DNA of 64,000 nucleotides from Fragum whitleyi (taxonomy: Eukaryota > Mollusca > Bivalvia > Cardiida > Cardiidae), in assembly GCA_948146395.1 (NCBI GenBank), contig OX411543.1, positions 49,204,517-49,268,516 on the forward strand. The letters are read 5' to 3'. The notes beneath the pieces are model-generated. The model made no database searches, was not told the DNA's origin, and was given only the letters and a program-made list of their open reading frames with translations. Position numbers and translations under genes: made by a program. Below are positions 53,701-62,700 of the stretch, in pieces; the stretch's first letter is position 1, and each line of letters opens with the position of its first letter.

Positions 53701-56700
53701 TTGAGCCATTGAGCCTTGTCTCTCCGGTCCTGTATAGACTATATTGACCTTTGATCACTCACTTAAACTTGTGCATCTATAAGTTATTATGTTAGTGATA
53801 TTTCTATATGATTTACCAAAAAATATAAGGAATGTTTTGTTGTAGATGCACATTTTTATGCATCAAGATACAATGCTCATATTTGGTATGATAGATCTCA
53901 ATGCTTATCTACAGGTATAAAGGTCATGTGACAAGGACAAGTTCATCTGTCAAGGTCAAAGTTTTAAAAAATGTTGCTTTGAGGGAATTTGCATTTCACA
54001 AACACATCTTATCTTCAATGCTTTACAGCTTATTATTGAGAAACTTTGGTAGATAATCAGTTGGTAGTCTCACCGCCAAACCAGTGAAATTACCAAAAGA
54101 TTAAATCCTGCTTTCCTTCATATGGCTTCATTTTACTGTAACTAAGTGGTGGCAATTAAAAACATGATGTCATGCTGTAAGAGATTTCGTTCAAACTTTC
54201 ACAATTTGTCTAAATTTTGCATTAAAAACTAGATAAGTTCTATGTTTTTGCATGTGAATGATAAATGCTTCATTTTATGAACGACAAATGCTATATTCAC
54301 TACAGGTGAATATATAGCTTTTCTTGTTCACTCAATGAAAGATAAATCATTATCAATTTTTCATTGAAACAAACAATTATCAATATACTTGTGCAACTAA
54401 ATGCACTGGTGTGTAGTTTTATGCAAGACTCTAACTTAATCATCAGTGGATCCTTAAATTATTTATCAACTCATACACATATTGGCTTAATGACAAATGT
54501 CCCACCAACGGTTTTATAATTAGAGACCTATGAGGGATAGCAGTTGGAGGCTAGGAAAGGATGTAATGATAGAACTGGTGTGAGAAATACAATTTTTAGG
54601 TGCTCTAGCCTCTACAATATGACAGAAAGATTTTCAAAGCAGCGTAAAACGGCATTCAAACAAACAAAAAAACCTTGATTGCAACATTTTAGATTGGTTT
54701 AAAACCTTTATACTGAAGGAGATATGTTTGTTGTATTAACAGTCAGGGTTTAGCAGATAATACAGTGGTGGCAAAGGTGAATGATGTGTTATGGGACCTG
54801 GACCGACCATTTGAGAAGGATTCCTATCTACAGTTACTTAAATTTGAGGATAGCGATGGTGAGTTTACAGGGCTTAAGTCTGACTTAAACAAAACAGGGT
54901 CCAAAGGACTCAATAGTTGATGGTCCTTTATGACAGTTTGGAGACCCTGCTCAGGGAAAGAAGACTAACTATTGCAACTTATGGGCTCAGACTGCCAACA
55001 TTCAATATATAACATAAGGGTCAAGGTATTTAAAGGTAGTACTTTAGTCTGTACTTTGTTCAAATATGGGCCAATTTTATCCAACAGTCTTGCAGTTGCT
55101 TGTTCTGTACAAAATGACCCTTTTCCACAATGTTTTGGCTATACCACTATAGCTATGTCGGTCTTATGTTGCTCAACTGCTTATGCTCTTGAATAGATTC
55201 ATTTTGGTATATAATATACCTGGACATACTACTTTTTCTTGGCAAATGAAGTGTTTTAAAATTGGGTCTCAAACACTTTACATGAACCTTAAGATGTAGA
55301 CTATTTCTGTAAAGCAATTAAATTTTTTGTATGAATTTAGAGATATTCCCTGATTAAAGGTAAAAAAGTATCGGATGTAAAACAACTATTTAGGGCTCTA
55401 GTCCAGGAAAGAACTGAGGTCTATTCAAACAGTCTTTAATTCTTTTCTGAAGTTGACCCCTTGAGGGCCTTTGTGGCCCCTTTTCAGTCTACAAATGAAT
55501 ATTGTGATCAGATGAAAATATGTCTTTACGGGTGGAGTTAATTTGTCTAAATGTTATAAAAAAGAAATCCTTTTCTGAGAGCCTAAATGATGGATATCAA
55601 CCAAATTTCAATGGAATAATGCTTGGGTCACCCATTATCAAACTGCTCAAAATAATTGTGATCAGATGAAAAATATGTATTTACAGGTGGAGGTCAATTT
55701 CTATTTGTTATTTATCACCCTTGAATTTTTCTCTCCAGAAATATTTCAGCTTGTGATAGTTAAAAACACTTTTTAACCTGAAATATTATTATTCATTCAC
55801 TTAAATTCTTGTGTAGTCATATGAGTTAATTCAGGCCTGTGAAGCAAATCAGCTATTTAAGCAGCACTAGTTTGACTTGCATATTTGCTCATACAATGAG
55901 AGTATATATTTTACTTGTAGGTCAGTATGTATTCTGGCACTCTAGTGCACATATAATGGGAGAGGCAATGGAATGTTTGTATGGTGGACATTTGTGTTAT
56001 GGACCCCCTATTGAAGGTGGATTCTATTATGATATGTGGTGTGAAAGGTAAGAATAAAGTATGATTTTGTATATATCCCCACAGAGCTAGATATAGAGGG
56101 GGTATTTTGGATTTTAGATCAAAGTCTTTTATTTCTTATAGCACATACCCTATGCTGTGTGTACTTTGGAATAGTCTTGTTAAGACAATTCAAAAGAGTA
56201 CCCACGACAAAGTGTTTCATTGAGACCCCTCTCATCTGTACTGCTGTCCACATGTGATACATAAATCATTGATTTGTTTTGATTGCTGGACTTGGGATAT
56301 ATGGCTTAAAAGCTTAAAATTTACAAGGTCAAGGTTAAATTTTCATCTTAGATTCTTGTAGACTGGACACCTGAATTGTCCTTGCAAAGCCATTCTTAGA
56401 TGGATTTAACCCTTCATGGGCTATTCATTACATGTCTGTTATCATGCAGTCTAATCTTAGCCTTCAAAAGCTCACCTGAGCACAACATGCTCAAGGGGAA
56501 CTATTAGGATCACCCTGAGTCCATCGTGTGTAGTCTGTCGTGTGTCATCAACAATTTAGAAAACTTCTTCTTCTCCTGAACCAGTGGGCCAATTTCAATG
56601 AAACTTTGCCAGAATGTTCCTTGGATGGCCCTCTTAAAACATTGTTCGCAAAAATTGGCCCATAAATATGGGTGTGGCATTTTTTCACTTTGAAATCTAT

Positions 56701-59700
56701 GAACGACATCTCCTCCTGAACCACTTAGCCAATTTCAATGAAACTTTACCTGAATGTTTCTTGGGTGACCCTTTTCAAAAATTGCTCGGGAAATTTTGAT
56801 TATCCCATAAATATGGGCGTGTCAGGGTGGGGCTTATTTTAAGCCCCAAGCCTTTGAACAACAATTCCTCCTGAGCCACTGGGCGGATTAAAATGAAACT
56901 TTACCAGAATGTTCCTTTGGTGACCCTTTACAAAAATTGTTCGTGAAATTTTGATTGGCCAATAAATATGGGCATGGCTTATTTGAGCCCAAAATCTTTG
57001 ATTGACATCTCCTCCTTAACTACGGGGCCAATTTTAATGAAACTTTACCAGAATGTTTCTTGGGTGACCCTTTACAAAAATTGTCCACGAAAATTTTGAT
57101 TAGCCTATAGATATGGGTGTGGCAGGGCGGGGTTTATTTTGAGCCAAAAATCTTTGAATGACATCTCCTTTTGAACCATTGGGCTGATTTCGATGAAACT
57201 TCAACAGAATGTTTCTTGGGTGACCTTTTTTAAAAATTGTTCGTGAAAATTTGATTGGGCCATTAATATGGGAAATCATCTCCTCCTGAACCACAGGGCT
57301 TATTTCAATGAATCTACACCAGAATGTTTCCTGGGTAACCCTTTTCAAAAATTGTTCGCATGATTTTGATTGCCCCATAATTATGATCATGGCAGGGAGG
57401 GGCTTATTTTGAGTCTTCTCAGTAATGAATGGGTGGGCAGCATCTAATCTCATTTCAAAATCTTGGAATAAAATCTCCTATTCAACAATTAGGCAAGTAT
57501 GAATGAAACTTTGCCAGAAAGTTACTTGGATGAGTTCCACTGGACCAATAAATTTCAGGTGAGTGATTTAGGGCCATTCTGACCCTCTTGTCTTCTTTTT
57601 AAGCCATCCAAAAGAGGAGACATATGTGATCTCCCGTGGGATCTGTCACCTTATGTCTGTTTGGCTTGAAACTTGGCAGTTATGATAATGGAGTACAGTG
57701 CACAAGAACCATAACTCTACCAAGCATACTTTTTTTTAGTTATCTCCCTTAAAAAATTAAATACCTTATAGTTTTGCATACTTGGACAAACAACAGTGTT
57801 ATTGTGGTATGTTGTCACAATTTGCCACCATCTTAATTTCTGAAGGTAAAACTTGTAGAAAATTGCTTAAAAACTGGCAAATTGTTTAATCAAAATCTTA
57901 ATCGAGCAGGTTAAGGGTTGAATATTCTATTTCAGACAAGTATCCAGCAATGATTACTCTGTGATAGAAAATAAAGTGAAGCAAATTGTTAAAGAAAAAC
58001 AGCCATTTGAGAGATTAGAACTGACTAAGGAGAACCTTCTCAAAATGTTTGAGGTAAATCTGAACGAATAGATCTCTGAAACAAACATAATTATTTAGTA
58101 TGATTAAAAATGGGGTTTATTCACTAAAATAATGTTAACTTTCAGTATATACTTACAAAAATTCATCCCTAACATCTTGAAGAGGTGTTTTGCTATGAGT
58201 ATACTGCATTACTACTATGTCTATAGATTCAAGTTGGCATAGCAAGATAGGTGCTCAGAAGCTTCTTGTCGTACTTCAATTATTCATACATTTTAAGCGG
58301 CTGTCATTAACCAACTTATAAAAGTCAGAAATCAAAAATATTATGAATCAGTCATTAAAATGCAATCATTTTGTAATTATTTCATAGAAAGATCATTGTA
58401 AACATAATATTGTATCAAAAGTACCATGTATTGTGTTGGTGAAAAGATAACTTCCATTTTGTATGTTATACTTGTGCCTGTTTTGTTTGCAGTACAACCA
58501 GTTTAAACAGAGAATTATCAAAGAGAAGGTCACTACCCCAACTACTACTGTATATAAGTAATTTTATTTTACATATCAATTTAATTTTAGTTCTGTCTAT
58601 TAATATGCTCTATATTCTGGCATTCTAATTGGCTTTAAGTTTCGTTTTATTCCCTTAAAAAAACAATTTTGAGTGCTCAGCTATTTTGTTAGCTTGCAAA
58701 TAAAGTAGTCCCTTAGCAATTCAATCTTTTAAATGAAGAAGTCTTTTTGCTTCAGGCTATTTAATAAAAAGACATGAAGAGAGTATTCATTGATTTTATT
58801 TAGGTTATGAAAATAGAAACCTAATAACACTGCTGTATGAATCCGCATGGTGCATTCATAAAGTGTGATATTTGTTTGTAGATGTGGACCATTGATAGAT
58901 CTGTGTAGAGGGCCTCATGTCAGACATACTGGGAAAATCAAGGCAATGACCATCACTAAGGTAATCTTTAACCCTTCTTGAAGTGAAAATAGCCCCCTGC
59001 CTCACAGCCTCTTGATTCCTATACCTGAGAAATTATTGTGGAAAAAAGAAGAAATTGCTTATGACAAGCAATTTCTCTTTTTTTTTCACGATATTTTCTT
59101 CCTAGTACTTTCGTTTCTGTCCAAATGGTATCCACTTTGTTGCCAAAAACTTGTTTCAAATTAAACAAGTCTAAAACCAGGGGGTTTAAAATATCAAAGG
59201 GCTGGGTAGTTGTAACCGCAACTTGTACATTTATTAACAGAATTCATGAAATGTCCATAAAATGTTACTTATAATGCGATTATGCTCACAATTAACCCCT
59301 TTGAATGTTATTCTGTGGCATGGAAAATAGGGACTTGGATATAGATTGTTTGAAGATTTAATATTTTTTCATTTCATGTATTGGCCAACCTTAGCCTTAG
59401 ATGATTATCTAGGTACAAATAGATTATTGCTTAGCTTTATACTTTTAATGAAAGTTATGAATGAATTTTAATAAATCTGTATGGCATTAAGTGCCTGTGG
59501 CATGATATTGGCCCTCTTGGGCCTCTTGTTTGATTCGTCCTAATATTTACTTGTCTATGGACAAGCGGTCTAGAAAAATGTACTTGTTTGTCAATTGAAA
59601 AGCCCATACCTGACAAGTCATGCATGAGGGTTCTACACTCCCGCATTTTCACATTGTAGAATTCCTCATCGTATTGGGAAGGTAAAGCAGATGCCGAGTC

Positions 59701-62700
59701 CTTACAGAGATTATATGGAATCTCCTTCCCAGATCCTAAACAGTTGAAAGAGTGGAAACAGTTTCAAGAAGAAGCTGCTAAAAGAAACCACAGAAAAATT
59801 GGACAGGTAAGTTTGATTAAACCCTCACCTGACTTACTAGATAATATTTTAACGTGTGTGACATTTCCAACCATTTCACATTTCAAGGAATTGGAGCTAA
59901 AATATAGTATTTGTCAATAGATTGTATAATCACCTTCTTTTTTGCACTTAGCCATCAATATTATGTGCAACATTTATACTTAAATCTACCTGTGCACTCT
60001 CAGTCAGCTTTGCTTTTGGCTGCTTATCCCGGGATCGTGAGTTAAGACTTGGGAAACATTCATTCTATATTTGACAAAGGTCATGATGACACAAGTCATT
60101 TTAGCTCCCACTAATAGGCAAATGAAGATGTACCCCTTAGTTGGAAGGGCAGCTGTTGGCTTGGATGAAATACTGGTGAGAGAAACAAAGGTATGGAAAG
60201 GTGCAAGAGCAGCCACAATGAAAAATGAATTAATGAAGAAAGTGGTGTAAAACCAAATCAATACAAACAAAGCAAACACAAAAAGAATCATTTTTATTAT
60301 TCATTGATTGAATACACAGCTACTATCAAATTCAATGTCTTCTTAAGTCATTGAAAAATTGTTTCCAAATTTTTCATTTATTCAGGCAAGGAAAAATTGC
60401 TGATTGAAATTTCTCACATAGCTCTCATAGACTTCAATAATGAACAGCCATCATAGATATTCTTGTCTCCAGGTAGTGGACCCTTAATAGACCCGCAAGG
60501 TTTCAGAAGTATTAAACCTTAACAGTGTTAACCAAGGTTTCCTAATGAGTGTCATTAGGAAACGTCGGTCAACATTGTGAAAGTTCATGAGGGCTGAAAT
60601 ATTGCAGATCTATGATGGTTCCACTGCTTTAAATATATGTAAATTTACACTCTTAATGATGAAATTGTAACATCATATAGCACACTATTTTGCAGTATTA
60701 TTATGCTCCCCGAAGGGAGAGCATATAGCCGCCGCTTTGTCTGTCCGTCCGTCCGTACGTCCGTAATTCCGTCCGTCCATCCGTCCGTCCGTCCGTCCGT
60801 CTGTCCCCTCCTATTTCTCCATAACCCCTGGGCCAAATTGAATGAAACTTACCATGTGAACTCCCTATGATATAGTGATGATGCATCTGTGACGGTTTTT
60901 GGATTTGAGGCCTCGTCACGGGAAAAGGGGACTTAGGGTAAAGAACAGTTTTTCCCAAATTTCTCCTAGTCTAACTGTCAGAATTTAGTGAAATTTCATA
61001 TTTGTGTAGCAAATCAGATGCCCTTTACTATAAACAATTTGATATTAACGTAAAAAAAAATATATCATGGAAAAAGGGGGCTTAATGTTTGTTACCTTTA
61101 CGTAGACGCGTAAATTACAATTATTCTTTCATTTCTCCTAGTCTTATGCTCAGAATTTGATGAAATTTCACATTTGAGTAGCAAATCAGATGCTCTTTAC
61201 CCTAAACTATTTGAAATTTGTGTCTTAAAATATGTCATGCAAAAAGGGGGTTTAATGTCTGTTACCATTATGTTAGCTGTATAAGATAACAGCTCATTTG
61301 AGTCTTTGAAATCTGACCACAGAGCATATCTCCTAAAGTATAATAGCTATCAACTTGAAACTTTATGGGTGGATAGACCTCATGGAGGAGAAGTGCAGTG
61401 CACAAGAACTACAACTCTTGCTTGCATAATTTTGGAGTTATTGCCCTTTGTTATTTTTGAAACTTAGATTATGTCTGGAGCATATCTCCTAAAGTAAAAT
61501 AGCTATCAACTTGAAACTTTATGGATGGATAGATCTCATGGAGGAGAAGTGCTATGCACAAGGACTACAACTCTTGCTTGCATAATTTTGGAGTTACTGC
61601 CCTTTGTTATTTTTGATACATAGATTATATCTTGAGCATATCTCCTAAAGTATAATAGCTATCAACTTGAAACTTTATGGGTGGATAGATCTCATGGAAG
61701 AGAAGTGCAGTGCACAAGAACTACAACTCTTACTTGCATAATTTTGCAGTTATTGCCCTTTGTTATTTTTTGATACTTAGATTTTGTCTGGAGCATATCT
61801 CCTAAAGTATGATAGCTATCAACTTGAAACTTTATGGGTGGATAGATCTCATGGAGGAGAAGTGCAATACACCAGAACTATAACTCTTGCTTGCATAATT
61901 TTGGAGTTATTGCCCTTCGTTATTTTTAATACATAGGAGGTAAATCTCTGACAGTACAAAAGAATCTTTAATCTATTAGGCTTCAGTTTACTATCAAGCT
62001 TTCGTGGCGGGGGATGTCCATGTCCAACATGGCTCTTGTTTTTGTGACAATGCCTTATTCGGGGAGCATAATCCGTCTCCGACGGCTCTTGTTATCATCT
62101 GTGTGTACAAAAAATGGTTTGTAACATACAAAACTGTTTTTTTAATGTCTTAACCTTGTCTAGAACAGAGAAGTTTTTAAGCTGGCCAAGGCTAACTTAA
62201 TAACTTTTGAGTTATAGATCTGGATAAGATCAGCTAGTCTCAAATAAGATCAATATATCCAATAGAATTAGGCCTGATTAAGGTGATATTCAAAAATTGT
62301 TATTATTTGTTGTCATTGTTCTTCCAGGAACAAGAACTGTTCTTTTTCCATGAACTTAGTCCCGGTAGTTGTTTCTTCTTACCAAAAGGTGCATACATAT
62401 ACAACAAACTGGTAGATTTTATAAAGGTAGGTATTAGTTAAGATAATCATTTACAAATAGATCACATAGTGAAGATCACCCTTGGTTATTGAAGTTGATC
62501 TTTTACAAGATGGTACAATTTCATAGTTGTCTAAATTGATGCAGGTTACACACAGCAGATTAAACTATTTTTATGTTATCCTCATTTTAAAAAGAGTTTA
62601 CATATAAATCAAGAAAAAAACATCAAGGGAAATGGATTTGAGTTAAAGAATATTTGATAGTGATGAAAAATCTACAATTTTAGGATAATTTCTCATTTAT

